From positions 1,488,001 to 1,552,000 of the forward strand of contig NC_007778.1 of NCBI RefSeq assembly GCF_000013365.1: 64,000 nucleotides of DNA, given 5' to 3'. The position numbers were made by a program, and so were the translations under genes. The notes below the pieces were generated by a model. That model made no database searches, was not told where the DNA came from, and worked only from the letters and a program-made list of their open reading frames with translations. Positions 1 through 8,489 of the stretch are shown piece after piece (the stretch's first letter is position 1; each line of letters starts with the position of its first letter). The DNA comes from Rhodopseudomonas palustris HaA2. Its GTDB lineage: Bacteria; Pseudomonadota; Alphaproteobacteria; Rhizobiales; Xanthobacteraceae.

Positions 1-68
1 AAGAACATCTTCGGCACCCGCCGCTTGTGAATCTGGCGAAGGTCCTCGATGCAGGTGATGTATTTCAT
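1..68 (-). CDS. FMN-dependent alpha-hydroxyacid dehydrogenase (lactate dehydrogenase-like), N-terminus only
   Basis: Reading the minus strand from the ATG at 68 gives MKYITCIEDLRQIHKRRVPK and then MF, running off the window edge. This is the characteristic N-terminus of the FMN-dependent 2-hydroxyacid oxidase/dehydrogenase family (LldD, glycolate oxidase type), where the ITCIEDLR and RRVPxMFF segments precede the first strand of the TIM barrel. Known family members oxidise L-lactate or related 2-hydroxyacids and pass electrons to the respiratory chain. Only 22 codons are visible, so substrate cannot be assigned. It is transcribed away from the small gene at 227. Confidence 0.75.
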   Translation of the reverse strand, partial: MKYITCIEDLRQIHKRRVPKMF

Positions 69-226
69 GAACGGTGCCGCCCCTGGTGCATTGTCAGCGC
101 GTCGCGTCCTCTAGCACGCCGGCGCGGCCTGCAACATGGTGCGGAACACGGCCGATGCCTTGCCGGGGAACGGCGCGGGTTCCCGTGCGTTCTGCTGCAG
201 ACACCCCCATGGAGCAGGAGCCCGTC

Positions 227-436
227 ATGGCCGCCACCAAGACCGTTGAAAAAACCGTCGAGAAGACAATCGACAAGTCCGCCGGCACCCCCGTCGAGCA
301 CACCCGGGACGAGAAGGCCGAGCGCGACGCCGAGCTCAACGAGGCGCTCGAGGAGTCGTTTCCGGGCTCCGACCCGCTCAGCGTGACCCAGCCGGCGCCG
401 TCCGAGCCGGACGGAGACAGCAAGCGGAAGGCCTGA
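227..436 (+). CDS. small acidic conserved protein
   Basis: A 69-residue soluble protein. The ATG at 227 is chosen because a purine-rich GGAGCAGGAG ends just upstream; an in-frame ATG at 209 is possible but has no such site. The N-terminal third is a Lys/Thr helix (TVEKTVEKTIDKS). The C-terminal third carries ELNEALEESFPGSDPLS, a motif I recognise from short alphaproteobacterial proteins of unknown function with the pattern L(D/N)EAxEExFPxSDPxS. No signal peptide or membrane segment. A rho-independent type hairpin follows at 492. Function unknown; the family name is recalled, not searched. Confidence 0.7.
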   Translation: MAATKTVEKTVEKTIDKSAGTPVEHTRDEKAERDAELNEALEESFPGSDPLSVTQPAPSEPDGDSKRKA

Positions 437-491
437 CGACCCGGCGGAGAAATCCCGTTGTCGCGCTTTATCTCACGTTTTCAACAGTTTA

Positions 492-525
492 TGCCGCGGG
501 TCGAGGCCCGCGGCACGTAATCTTT
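492..525 (+). terminator. rho-independent terminator after the small acidic gene
   Basis: A 9-bp perfect stem, TGCCGCGGG (492-500) and CCCGCGGCA (507-515), is followed within a few bases by a T-rich stretch. It lies 56 bp after the stop at 436 and separates that gene from glmM. Confidence 0.65.
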
Positions 526-645
526 CTTTATATTTTTTGAAGGGCCCGCCATTAAAATGGTCCTATAAGCGGTCTGGCCATGGCGGCGTGGGCTGGATTC
601 CGATCGGCCGAACGCATGGGCCGTGGCGAGGCGGGGGAAAATTTC

Positions 646-1998
646 ATGAGCCGCAGATATTTCGGGACGGACGGCATTCGCGGCCGCGCCAACGGTCTGA
701 TCACGCCGGAGCTGGCGTTGAAGGTCGGGCAGGCGGCGGGTCTGGTGTTTCAGCGCGGCGACCATCGCCACCGGGTGGTGATCGGCAAGGATACGCGGCT
801 GTCCGGCTACATGATCGAGAACGCGATGGTGGCCGGCTTCACCTCGGTCGGCATGGACGTGCTGCTGGTCGGCCCGATGCCGACGCCGGCGGTGGCGATG
901 CTGACCAAATCGATGCGCGCCGACCTCGGCGTGATGATTTCCGCGTCGCACAATATGTTCGAGGACAACGGCATCAAGCTGTTCGGCCCGCTCGGCTTCA
1001 AGCTCTCGGACGACGTCGAGAAGCAGATCGAGCAGCTGCTCGACGAGCCGATGGACAAGAAGCTGTCGGAGAGCGCCAGCCTCGGCCGCGCCCGCCGCAT
1101 CGACGGCGTCCACGACCGCTACATCGAATTCGCCAAGCGCACGCTGCCGCGCGATCTGTCGCTCGACGGGCTGCGCGTGGTGGTCGATTGCGCCAACGGC
1201 GCCGCCTACAAGGTGGTGCCCGAGGCGCTGTGGGAACTCGGCGCCGACGTGATTTCGATCGGGGTCGAGCCGGACGGCTTCAACATCAACAAGGAATGCG
1301 GCTCGACCTCGCCGGAAGCGCTGTGCCGCAAGGTCCGCGAGATGCGTGCCGATATCGGCATCGCGCTCGACGGCGACGCCGATCGCGTCATCATGGTCGA
1401 CGAGCGCGGCCACGTCATCGACGGCGATCAGTTGCTGGCGGTGATCGCGCAGAGCTGGAAGGAAGACGGTCGGCTGGCACGGCCCGGCATCGTCGCCACC
1501 GTGATGTCGAATCTCGGGCTGGAGCGCTTCCTCGCCTCCGAGGGCATCGAGCTGGTGCGCACCTCGGTCGGCGACCGCTACGTGCTCGAGGCGATGTTGC
1601 GGGACGGCTACAATGTCGGCGGCGAGGCCTCGGGCCACATCATCCTGTCCGACTACGCGACCACGGGCGACGGCTTCGTTGCCGCACTGCAGATACTCGC
1701 CGTCGTGCAGAAGCTGGGCCGCCCGGTGTCGGAGGTCTGCCATCGTTTCGATCCGCTGCCGCAGATCCTCAAGAACGTGCGTTATCGCGCCGGCCGGCCG
1801 CTCGACGATGCCGGCGTGCAATCGGCGATCAGCGATGCCGAGAAGCGCCTCAACGGCCATGGCCGGCTGCTGATCCGTCCCTCCGGCACCGAGCCGGTGA
1901 TCCGGGTGATGGGCGAGGGCGAGGACCGCATCATGGTCGAGGAAGTGGTCGACACCATCGTCGACGCGCTCGGCAATGCCTCGGCCGCAGCCGCGTAG
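646..1998 (+). CDS. glmM: phosphoglucosamine mutase GlmM
   Basis: Interconverts glucosamine-6-phosphate and glucosamine-1-phosphate for UDP-GlcNAc, the precursor of peptidoglycan and lipid A; cytoplasmic. The 450-residue product has the family length. Visible motifs are [10 protein letters not shown] at the N-terminus, the phosphoserine loop SASHN with Ser101, the metal loop DGDADR at 242-247, the sugar-specificity loop GEASGH, and the phosphate loop RPSGTEP near the C-terminus. Start is the ATG at 646 after a GAGGCGGGGG purine tract; the longer upstream reading is not family-like. Followed by a terminator-like hairpin at 2098. In many alphaproteobacteria glmM follows ftsH, which is not the case here. 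Confidence 0.96.
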   Translation: MSRRYFGTDGIRGRANGLITPELALKVGQAAGLVFQRGDHRHRVVIGKDTRLSGYMIENAMVAGFTSVGMDVLLVGPMPTPAVAMLTKSMRADLGVMISASHNMFEDNGIKLFGPLGFKLSDDVEKQIEQLLDEPMDKKLSESASLGRARRIDGVHDRYIEFAKRTLPRDLSLDGLRVVVDCANGAAYKVVPEALWELGADVISIGVEPDGFNINKECGSTSPEALCRKVREMRADIGIALDGDADRVIMVDERGHVIDGDQLLAVIAQSWKEDGRLARPGIVATVMSNLGLERFLASEGIELVRTSVGDRYVLEAMLRDGYNVGGEASGHIILSDYATTGDGFVAALQILAVVQKLGRPVSEVCHRFDPLPQILKNVRYRAGRPLDDAGVQSAISDAEKRLNGHGRLLIRPSGTEPVIRVMGEGEDRIMVEEVVDTIVDALGNASAAAA

Positions 1999-2097
1999 TG
2001 ATTGCAGTGCGGGACGCGTAGTCCGGCGCATCCGGCCGCAACGCAGCCATCGCGAATTGCGGCTTCCGCCGGCGTCCCCAGCGTTCTAGTTTCATCG

Positions 2098-2126
2098 CGG
2101 CCGGCACGATTGCCGGCCGTCTTTCG
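2098..2126 (+). terminator. probable terminator of glmM
   Basis: CGGCCGGCA (2098-2106) pairs with TGCCGGCCG (2111-2119) around a CGAT loop, followed by TCTTTCGTT. The T-tract is imperfect. Its position argues that the next gene starts at GTG 2181 rather than at TTG 2127. Confidence 0.5.
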
Positions 2127-2180
2127 TTGTCGGCCGCCCGGCTCGTCCCGGGCGCCGCGAATATCCCGGGAAACGCCTCC

Positions 2181-3443
2181 GTGAACAAGCCTGTCGCCGT
2201 CGATGTGGATGTGGCCGCGCCGGTCACGACGCCGGATCTGGCGTTGCCCAAGACCACCGCGCCTGCGCCGCCGCCCGCCGGGCCGGCCTATGTGGTGCTC
2301 GGCGGCATCAGCTTTTCGCATTTCCTCAACGACACCATGCAGTCGCTGATTCCGTCGGTGTATCCGATCCTGAAGGCGAACTACGCGCTCGATTTCGGCC
2401 AGATCGGACTGATCACGCTGGCGTTCCAGTTCACCGCCTCGCTGCTGCAGCCGGTGGTCGGCCACATGACCGACAAGAAGGCGCAGCCGTTCTCGCTGGC
2501 GATCGGCATGGGCTCGACCTTCTTCGGCCTGCTGCTGCTCAGCGTCGCCCATTCCTACACCGTGATCCTGATCGCCGCGGCGATGATCGGGCTCGGCTCG
2601 GCGGTGTTTCACCCGGAATCGGCGCGGATCGCGCGGCTCGCCTCCGGCGGGCGCTACGGTATGGCGCAATCGGTGTTCCAGGTCGGCGGCAATGTCGGCA
2701 CCGCGCTCGGCCCGGTGCTGGCGGCGCTGATCGTGGTGCCGTTCGGGCAGGGTTCGATCGGCTGGTTCTCGTCGATCGCCTTCGTCGCCATCATCGTGCT
2801 GTGGCGCATCGGCCTGTGGTACAAGCCGCAGGTCGCCGCCAAGAAGAAGATGGTGGTCAAGCCGCATCCCGACGCGCCCGGCCGGCGGCGGGTGATGGTC
2901 GCGCTCGTCGTGCTGGTGGCGCTGCTGTTCTCCAAGCAGCTCTATATGTCGAGCCTGTCGAGCTACTACACCTTCTATCTGATCGAGAAGTTCCAGGTCT
3001 CGACCCAGACCGCGCAGATGTTCCTGTTCCTGTTCCTCGCCGCCACCGCGGCCGGGGTGTTCTTCGGCGGCCCGCTCGGCGACCGCTTCGGCCGCCGCTA
3101 CGTGATCTGGTTCTCGATCCTCGGCACGCTGCCGTTCACGCTGGCGCTGCCCTATGTCGGGCTCACCGGCAGCGCGGTGCTGACCGTGTTCATCGGTTTC
3201 ATCCTGGCGTCGGCGACGCCGGCGATCATCGTGTTCGCGCAGGAACTGATGCCGCACCGCTTCGGCATGATCTCGGGGCTGTTCTTCGGCTTCGCCTTCG
3301 GCATCGGCGGCCTCGGCGCCGCGGCGCTGGGCGAGGTCGCCGATCACCGCGGCATCGATTTCGTCTATCAGGTCTGCTCGTTCCTGCCGGCGCTGGGCCT
3401 GCTCGCCGTGCTGCTGCCGAAGATGCCGCGCCACGCCCATTGA
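2181..3443 (+). CDS. MFS transporter of the fosmidomycin-resistance (Fsr) family
   Basis: A 420-residue integral membrane protein with about 12 hydrophobic segments. After a Pro/Ala-rich N-tail, the sequence GISFSHFLNDTMQSLIPSVY is the signature of the Fsr family of the major facilitator superfamily; FHPESARIAR in the first half and GGPLGDRFGRRY in the second are the MFS loop motifs. Characterised E. coli Fsr is a drug efflux pump; the physiological substrate here is unknown. Start codon uncertain: GTG 2181 chosen because an in-frame TTG at 2127 abuts the glmM terminator; no convincing ribosome site precedes either. Monocistronic. Confidence 0.85.
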   Translation: MNKPVAVDVDVAAPVTTPDLALPKTTAPAPPPAGPAYVVLGGISFSHFLNDTMQSLIPSVYPILKANYALDFGQIGLITLAFQFTASLLQPVVGHMTDKKAQPFSLAIGMGSTFFGLLLLSVAHSYTVILIAAAMIGLGSAVFHPESARIARLASGGRYGMAQSVFQVGGNVGTALGPVLAALIVVPFGQGSIGWFSSIAFVAIIVLWRIGLWYKPQVAAKKKMVVKPHPDAPGRRRVMVALVVLVALLFSKQLYMSSLSSYYTFYLIEKFQVSTQTAQMFLFLFLAATAAGVFFGGPLGDRFGRRYVIWFSILGTLPFTLALPYVGLTGSAVLTVFIGFILASATPAIIVFAQELMPHRFGMISGLFFGFAFGIGGLGAAALGEVADHRGIDFVYQVCSFLPALGLLAVLLPKMPRHAH

Positions 3444-3464
3444 GGCGGCACCGAGGCGCCGGAT

Positions 3465-3527
3465 GACCTCTCCCCGCGCGCGGGGAGAGGTCGCCGCGCA
3501 TCGCAAGATGCGCGGCGGGTGAGGGGG
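3465..3527 (+). repeat. CTCTCC/GGTGAGG palindromic repeat, copy 1
   Basis: Two consecutive hairpins: GACCTCTCCCCGCG with its perfect complement (3465-3492), then GCCGCGCATC-gcaa-GATGCGCGGC (3493-3516), followed by GGGTGAGGGGG. The same arrangement recurs at 9674, 15764, 31692 and 62133 with different stem sequences. It may also terminate the MFS gene. Confidence 0.8.
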
Positions 3528-3561
3528 CGCTTCCGCGCAGCCGAGCCTCAGCGACTCGTCG

Positions 3562-3612
3562 CTTGCCCCTCACCCCAACCCTCTCCCCGGGAAGAGCGGG
3601 GCGAGGGAGCCC
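3562..3612 (-). repeat. CTCTCC/GGTGAGG repeat, partial inverted copy
   Basis: CCCCTCACCCCAACCCTCTCCCC followed by a short hairpin (CCCGGGAAGAGCGGGG) is the minus-strand form of the same repeat, without its second long stem. The rest of the 462-bp gap 3444-3905 holds the promoter region of the outer-membrane gene; I see no gene in it. Confidence 0.65.
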
Positions 3613-3810
3613 GCCTCGTTTCGCCGCGCTGCCTCCGGCCCGAACCCTCCAGAGCAAGTTCCGCCTTTGCTCTCCCGCTGACCGGCCTTTGCGGCCACTG
3701 ATCATCGTCAACAATTTGTTAGTGACTATGAACGCGCGGCCGACTTGCGCGGCGGGTGCGTAGTACCAAAAGCGATCGTCGTCACCAAATATCAACCTTA
3801 AGAATTAGGG

Positions 3811-3825
3811 TTAAGTCGTGCTTAA
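3811..3825. promoter_or_regulatory. CtrA-like box (TTAA-N7-TTAA)
   Basis: TTAAGTCGTGCTTAA is a perfect TTAA-N7-TTAA, the core of the alphaproteobacterial CtrA consensus, 80 bp before the start of the outer-membrane gene at 3906. It sits inside a larger inverted repeat CCTTAAG (3796-3802) / CTTAAGG (3821-3827). Motif match only. Confidence 0.4.
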
Positions 3826-3905
3826 GGAATTGCTGGCATCGTTCAACCATAGGTTTCCGGGTGTGGGGCCTCCGTAACTCATCATTGGACCAGAGGACGA
3901 AGCCA

Positions 3906-4748
3906 ATGCGTAGCGTGAAAATGATTCTGGCCGCCGGAGCGGCTTCGATGGTTTGTTCGGCGGCCGTGGCCGCGGATATGCCGATTGCCCCGCCGCCGGC
4001 CTACGCGCCGCCGCCGGTCGAGGATTTCGGCGGCTGGTATCTGCGCGGCGATATCGGCTTCAGCAACCAGCAGGTCAAGGATCTGCGCTACGGCCGCGAG
4101 TCGGCCTATTCGCAGCTGACCTCGTTCGACCAGCAGACCTCGTTCGACGCGGCCGGCATCTTCGGCGTCGGTGTCGGTTATCAGTTCAACAACTGGTTCC
4201 GCGCCGACGTGGTCGGCCAGTATCGCGGCAACTCGAACTTCAAGGGCACCGATCGCTTCACCGGCACCGCCGGCGGCGTCGCGTACAACGGCATCGACAA
4301 TTACGGCGCCAGCAAATCCGAATGGCTGGTGATGGCCAACGGCTATGTCGATCTCGGCACCTGGTGGTGCGTGACGCCGTTCATCGGCGCCGGCGTCGGC
4401 GCCGCGCGGGTGACGATGGCGAACTTCACCGACACCGGCATCAACAATCTGCCGTTCTCGACCACCAGCTTCGCCAGCGCGCCGACGGCGTCGAAGTGGA
4501 ACCTGGCCTGGGCGGTCCACACCGGTCTGGCCTACAAGGTCAATCCGAACCTGACGCTCGAACTCGCCTACAGCTATCTCAATCTCGGCGACGGCTATAC
4601 CGGTGCGCTCTCGGCCTTCACCGGCGCGACCACGAACAACAGCTTCAAGTTCAAGGACATCACCTCGCACGACGTGAAGGTGGGCGTGCGCTGGAATCTC
4701 GACAGCGCCCCGGCCTACTACCCGCCGCCGCTGATGCGCAAGGGTTGA
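3906..4748 (+). CDS. outer-membrane beta-barrel protein (Omp25/RopB-like)
   Basis: A 280-residue exported protein. Residues 1-23 form a signal peptide ending AVAADMP. A Pro/Ala linker (PIAPPPAYAPPPVEDF) precedes WYLRGDIGFSNQ, the first strand of the 8-stranded porin-like barrels common in Rhizobiales, and alternating aromatic strands end in DVKVGVRWNL. Barrels of this class are abundant structural proteins of the outer membrane. Start at ATG 3906 behind AGAGGACG; the upstream extension lacks a signal sequence. A strong terminator follows at 4776. A second barrel gene comes next but has its own start region, so the two are probably separate units. Confidence 0.88.
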   Translation: MRSVKMILAAGAASMVCSAAVAADMPIAPPPAYAPPPVEDFGGWYLRGDIGFSNQQVKDLRYGRESAYSQLTSFDQQTSFDAAGIFGVGVGYQFNNWFRADVVGQYRGNSNFKGTDRFTGTAGGVAYNGIDNYGASKSEWLVMANGYVDLGTWWCVTPFIGAGVGAARVTMANFTDTGINNLPFSTTSFASAPTASKWNLAWAVHTGLAYKVNPNLTLELAYSYLNLGDGYTGALSAFTGATTNNSFKFKDITSHDVKVGVRWNLDSAPAYYPPPLMRKG

Positions 4749-4775
4749 ACGAAGTACCCGTCTTAAGATGTCTTA

Positions 4776-4810
4776 ACGGCGCGGGAGTTTCCCGCGCCGT
4801 TTTGTTTTGC
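4776..4810 (+). terminator. rho-independent terminator after the first barrel gene
   Basis: An 11-bp perfect stem ACGGCGCGGGA / TCCCGCGCCGT with a GTT loop (4776-4800), followed by TTTGTTTTG. One of the clearest terminators in the window. Confidence 0.85.
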
Positions 4811-4891
4811 GCCGAGCCGGCGGCGACAACGATTGATTAAGGTTAACAGCGGATGATCGCTCTCGTGATCGAGAGTTCAAGGAGCGTGGTG

Positions 4892-5689
4892 ATGCGTCGA
4901 GTTCTGATTGCGGCGATTGCGATGACGGCGGCGATGCAGGGCGCGCGAGCCGCGGACATGCCGGAGTTCGGTCCGTTGCGTGGAGCGATGGTGGATACGC
5001 CGCGCGGCGTCGTCAACTGGCAGGGCTTCTATGTCGGCGGCCAGGCCGGCACCGGCGCCTCCGACATGGATTTCACCAATGCGACACAGGGCGCGGTGGC
5101 GACCTTGCTGACCAACACCGTGATCCAGAACACCATGGCGGTGTCGGACTGGCCGGTGCTCGGCAAGTCGTCGTCGCGCGGCCAGGGATGGGGCGGCTTC
5201 GTCGGCTACAACGCGCAATGGGACGACGTCGTGCTCGGCATCGAAGCCAACTATATGCACGGCAGTTTCGGCGGCTCCACCAGCGGCTATATGGGACGCA
5301 TCTTCTCGACCGGTGGGGTCACCTACGACGTCGACTACAACGCCGCCGCCTCGATCAAGGTCAACGACGTCGGCTCGGCGCGGTTGCGCGCCGGCTGGGC
5401 CATCGGCAGCTTCCTGCCTTATGCATTCGGCGGCGTGGCACTCGGACAGGCGGACATCGTCCGCACGGCGCGGATCTCCGGCACCCAGGGCGGCACGGCA
5501 TTCACGCCGCTGGTCTCCAACCTGGTCCAGAACAGTCACTTCATCTACGGCTATTCCGGCGGTCTCGGCGTCGACATGATGCTGTATCGCGGCCTGTTCG
5601 TGCGCGCCGAGTGGGAGTACCAGAAATTCGCCGCGCCGATCAACACCGCGGTGTCGACGGTGCGCGCCGGCGTCGGCTACAAGTTCTGA
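4892..5689 (+). CDS. outer-membrane beta-barrel protein, second copy
   Basis: A 265-residue exported protein of the same porin-like barrel class as its upstream neighbour but clearly divergent. The signal peptide is MRRVLIAAIAMTAAMQGARA followed by ADMP, as in the first copy. The mature part opens with NWQGFYVGGQAG and ends with the typical barrel terminus VRAGVGYKF, whose last residue is Phe as expected for BamA recognition. Start at ATG 4892 with AAGGAG seven bases upstream; the reading can be extended to 4853 but the added residues do not improve the signal peptide. TTAAGGTTAAC lies about 50 bp upstream. Confidence 0.86.
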   Translation: MRRVLIAAIAMTAAMQGARAADMPEFGPLRGAMVDTPRGVVNWQGFYVGGQAGTGASDMDFTNATQGAVATLLTNTVIQNTMAVSDWPVLGKSSSRGQGWGGFVGYNAQWDDVVLGIEANYMHGSFGGSTSGYMGRIFSTGGVTYDVDYNAAASIKVNDVGSARLRAGWAIGSFLPYAFGGVALGQADIVRTARISGTQGGTAFTPLVSNLVQNSHFIYGYSGGLGVDMMLYRGLFVRAEWEYQKFAAPINTAVSTVRAGVGYKF

Positions 5690-5757
5690 TCGCGCCGCGT
5701 GTTGACGAGGCGGCTCGCCGCTGATCGACTGCGCCCGCAACAGGAGCGCGGCGGACG

Positions 5758-6348
5758 ATGAGAATCTACGGGGATCTCGCTTCGGGCAATTGCCTGAAGG
5801 TGAAATGGCTGTGCGACGCGCTGTCGTTGCCGTACCAATGGGTCGCCGTCGATACGATGAAGGGCGAGAGCCGGACGCCGGAATTCCTCGCGCTCAATCC
5901 GGCCGGGCAGGTCCCGGTGGTGGTGCTCGACGACGGTCGGCCGCTGGCGCAGTCCAATGCCATCATCCGCTATCTCGGCCGCGACAGCGATCTCGTGCCG
6001 CGCGATCCCTATCTCGCCGCCAGGATGGACGCGTGGTTGTTCTGGGAGCAGTACAGTCACGAGCCCTACATCGCGGTGTGCCGCTATCAGATGCTGTATC
6101 TCGGCAAGCCGGCCTCGGCGCGCGATCCGGTCCGTGTCGAGCGTGGCCATGCCGCGCTCGCGCTGATGGACCGCCACCTCGCGGTCTCGCCGTTTCTGGT
6201 CGACGATCGCTGCTCGCTCGCCGATGTGGCGCTGCTGGCCTATACGCGGGTCGCGCCCGAGGGCGGTTTCGCGCTCGGCGGCTATCCCGCGGTGCAGCGA
6301 TGGATCGCCGCGAGCGAACGTGCGCTCGGCCTGCCGGCGGCGGTCTGA
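5758..6348 (+). CDS. glutathione S-transferase family protein
   Basis: A 196-residue cytoplasmic protein with an N-terminal thioredoxin-like domain (MRIYGDLASGNCLKVKWLCD, then NPAGQVPVVVLDDG with the cis-proline of the GSH site, then QSNAIIRYL) and an all-helical C-terminal domain from about residue 85. Members conjugate glutathione to electrophiles or reduce small molecules; substrate cannot be predicted. SNAI supplies the gamma-glutamyl-binding Ser. Start at ATG 5758 with AGGAG upstream. No operon partner is evident. Confidence 0.88.
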   Translation: MRIYGDLASGNCLKVKWLCDALSLPYQWVAVDTMKGESRTPEFLALNPAGQVPVVVLDDGRPLAQSNAIIRYLGRDSDLVPRDPYLAARMDAWLFWEQYSHEPYIAVCRYQMLYLGKPASARDPVRVERGHAALALMDRHLAVSPFLVDDRCSLADVALLAYTRVAPEGGFALGGYPAVQRWIAASERALGLPAAV

Positions 6349-6526
6349 TCCGGCCTAGACCGGAACTCCGGTTGTATCCCTCGTAGTGATACCAATCTGC
6401 GGTTTAACCGGAGGGTAAGCGACTGCCATCCATTGTTTACCGCCGATGAATTAGGAAGCTCCGATTGTTCGGATTGCGGCGCGACGATCACTTCGTATCG
6501 TCCCGTCCGCCGGGAGGACGCAAGCA

Positions 6527-7051
6527 ATGGCCAGGCCGCCGATCAAGCCGACAGGCATCGAATGCCCGTTCGACGAGAACGAACTGATCGTCTCGAAAAC
6601 CAACCTCAAGGGTCACATCACCTACGCCAACGACGTCTTCATGCGGTTGTCGAAGTACCCACGCAACGAGGTGATCGGCGCGCCGCACAGCATGATCCGC
6701 CACCCCGACATGCCGCGCACGATCTTCAAGCTGCTGTGGGACACCATCCAGGAGAAGAAGGAGATCTTCGCCTATGTGGTGAACATGGCGCGCGACGGCG
6801 ACCACTACTGGGTGTTCGCGCATGTCACGCCGACGCTGGACGCCCAGAACAACGTCATCGGCTTTCACTCCAACCGCCGCAAGCCGGACCGCGCCCAGCT
6901 CGCCAAGATCGAGCCGCTCTACGCGCAATTGCGCGAGGAGGAAAATCGCCACCGCAATGCCAAGGACGGCATGATGAGCGGTTATGCAATGCTGACGGAC
7001 ATGCTGAAGAAGCAGGGTGTGGGATATGACGAATTCATCTTCGCTGTCTAA
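6527..7051 (+). CDS. PAS-domain sensor protein, Aer-like
   Basis: A 174-residue cytoplasmic protein. Residues 10-125 are a PAS domain of the Aer class: [31 protein letters not shown] and the KDG-like [14 protein letters not shown] segment match the FAD-binding aerotaxis sensor PAS. Residues 125-174 are helical. Start at ATG 6527 behind GGGAGGACG. The last 26 bp overlap the start of the next gene in another frame, and together the two proteins reproduce the layout of one Aer receptor (PAS, then membrane hairpin, HAMP and signalling domain). Likely reports redox or oxygen state to the partner chemoreceptor; the partnership is inferred. Confidence 0.85.
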   Translation: MARPPIKPTGIECPFDENELIVSKTNLKGHITYANDVFMRLSKYPRNEVIGAPHSMIRHPDMPRTIFKLLWDTIQEKKEIFAYVVNMARDGDHYWVFAHVTPTLDAQNNVIGFHSNRRKPDRAQLAKIEPLYAQLREEENRHRNAKDGMMSGYAMLTDMLKKQGVGYDEFIFAV

Positions 7052-8330
7052 GGCGACGCTCGTTCTGATCGGCGCGATCGTCCTGACGGCCGCGCTCGGC
7101 GGCCTGCGGGTCGCCTACGGCCCGCTCGGGCCGCTGTGGGAAGCGCTCGGCGCCGCGCTCGGCGTCGGCGCGATCGGCATCGCCCTGTGGCTGACCAGCC
7201 GCGCGACGTCCGCGGTCCGCGAGGTCGCATCGGTGTGCGAGAGCGCCAAGCGCGGCGACCTCGAAGTCCGCGTGATGGGCCGCCGCGACGGCGGCGAAAT
7301 CGGGCGGGCGCAGGCCGGCATCAACGATGCGCTCGACATCATCGACGCGTTCGTCCGCGAAGCCTCGGCGTCGATGGACTATGTCAGCCACGGCAAGACC
7401 TTCCGAAAGGTGCTGACCCGCGGTTTGCCGGGCTCGTTCAAGACCGCGTCGATCACCATCAACAACGCCTCGGACCTGCTGGATAAGAAGGTCCAGGAAG
7501 TCGCGCGCGAAGCGCAATGCTTCGCGGCCGGCATGGACAACGTCGCCGAAATGCTGGCGACCGCCTCCGACGGCCTGAAAGTCGATGCCGGCTCGATGTC
7601 GACCGCGTCGGAAGAGACCAGCCGGCAGTCGATCGGCGTCGCATCCGGCGCGGAGGAGGCATCCGCCAACGTGCAGGCGGTGGCCAGCGCGGCGGAGCAA
7701 CTGACGGCGTCGATCGCCGAGATTTCACGGCAGATTCAGATGTCGAGTGACAGCACGAACCATGCCGTCGAAGAATCGGCACAGACCACCCTCAAGATCA
7801 AGAATTTGGCGGAAGCAGCGCAGCGGATCGGCGACGTGGTCAAGCTGATCAATGCGGTTGCGGCGCAGACTAATCTGCTGGCGCTGAACGCGACGATCGA
7901 GGCCGCGCGCGCCGGCGAATCCGGCAAGGGTTTCGCCGTCGTCGCCTCCGAAGTGAAGGCGCTCGCCAGCCAGACGGCGAAAGCCACCGAGGAGATCACC
8001 GCCAGCATCGCCGAGATGCAGGCGATCACAGATCAATCGGTCGAGGCGGTGGATGCCATCAGCCGGCGGATCGGCGAGATCAACGCGATCGCCGGCACCA
8101 TCTCCGCCGCGGTGGAGCAGCAGGGCGCCGCCACGCGCGAGATCGCCGGCAATGTGCAACAGGCGTCGGCCGGCGCCGCGTCGGTCTCGTCGAATGTCAT
8201 CGGCATCAGCCACGCGGCTTCCGACACCGGCGAGATCGCGGTGCGCGTCAGCAGCGTCTCGGGCGAGATCGCCGGCCAGGTCGACAAGCTGCGCAGCGAG
8301 GTGAAGCGGTTCCTCACCAAGGTCGCGTGA
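7026..8330 (+). CDS. methyl-accepting chemotaxis protein (Aer-type, no periplasmic sensor)
   Basis: A 434-residue chemoreceptor. Two adjacent membrane segments (about residues 9-27 and 38-58) with only a short hairpin between them leave no room for a periplasmic domain, as in Aer. A HAMP-like region follows, then helical methylation segments and the conserved signalling tip [20 protein letters not shown], which contacts CheA/CheW. Start is the ATG at 7026 inside the end of the PAS gene; GTG 7017 is an alternative. Translational coupling with the PAS protein is likely. Its 3' end is followed by the serC leader region. Confidence 0.88.
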   Translation: MTNSSSLSKATLVLIGAIVLTAALGGLRVAYGPLGPLWEALGAALGVGAIGIALWLTSRATSAVREVASVCESAKRGDLEVRVMGRRDGGEIGRAQAGINDALDIIDAFVREASASMDYVSHGKTFRKVLTRGLPGSFKTASITINNASDLLDKKVQEVAREAQCFAAGMDNVAEMLATASDGLKVDAGSMSTASEETSRQSIGVASGAEEASANVQAVASAAEQLTASIAEISRQIQMSSDSTNHAVEESAQTTLKIKNLAEAAQRIGDVVKLINAVAAQTNLLALNATIEAARAGESGKGFAVVASEVKALASQTAKATEEITASIAEMQAITDQSVEAVDAISRRIGEINAIAGTISAAVEQQGAATREIAGNVQQASAGAASVSSNVIGISHAASDTGEIAVRVSSVSGEIAGQVDKLRSEVKRFLTKVA

Positions 8331-8400
8331 TCGCGGAATTCGGCTTCACTCATCCCGGCCGGCTGTCGTCGGCGGGATGTTTGTCCGTAATCTCCCGGAG

Positions 8401-8489
8401 CCGGGACCTCCTTGACTTTGGCCGGCAAACGACTATCCCCAGCGGCGGGAAACCTCTCCCCACCGAGAGGCAGCTATCTGGAAGGATAG
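8401..8489 (+). promoter_or_regulatory. serC leader RNA (cis-regulatory)
   Basis: Directly before serC, CCTCTC (8453-8458) pairs with GAGAGG (8465-8470), and CTATC (8474-8478) pairs with GATAG (8485-8489). The second hairpin holds the ribosome site GGAAGG in its loop and right arm and touches the ATG. This matches what is described for the serC RNA motif of alphaproteobacteria, found before serC-serA, whose last stem overlaps the ribosome-binding site. The 5' boundary is approximate. The ligand or regulator of the motif is not known to me. Confidence 0.7.

Noticed and set aside
481-2031. Long minus-strand reading frame opposite glmM, and similar long frames opposite serA, the chemoreceptors, purA and the nuo genes
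   Set aside because: They are mirror frames created by high-GC codon bias; their translations are Arg/Ala/Asp/His-rich with no recognisable domain, while the opposite strand holds clear families.
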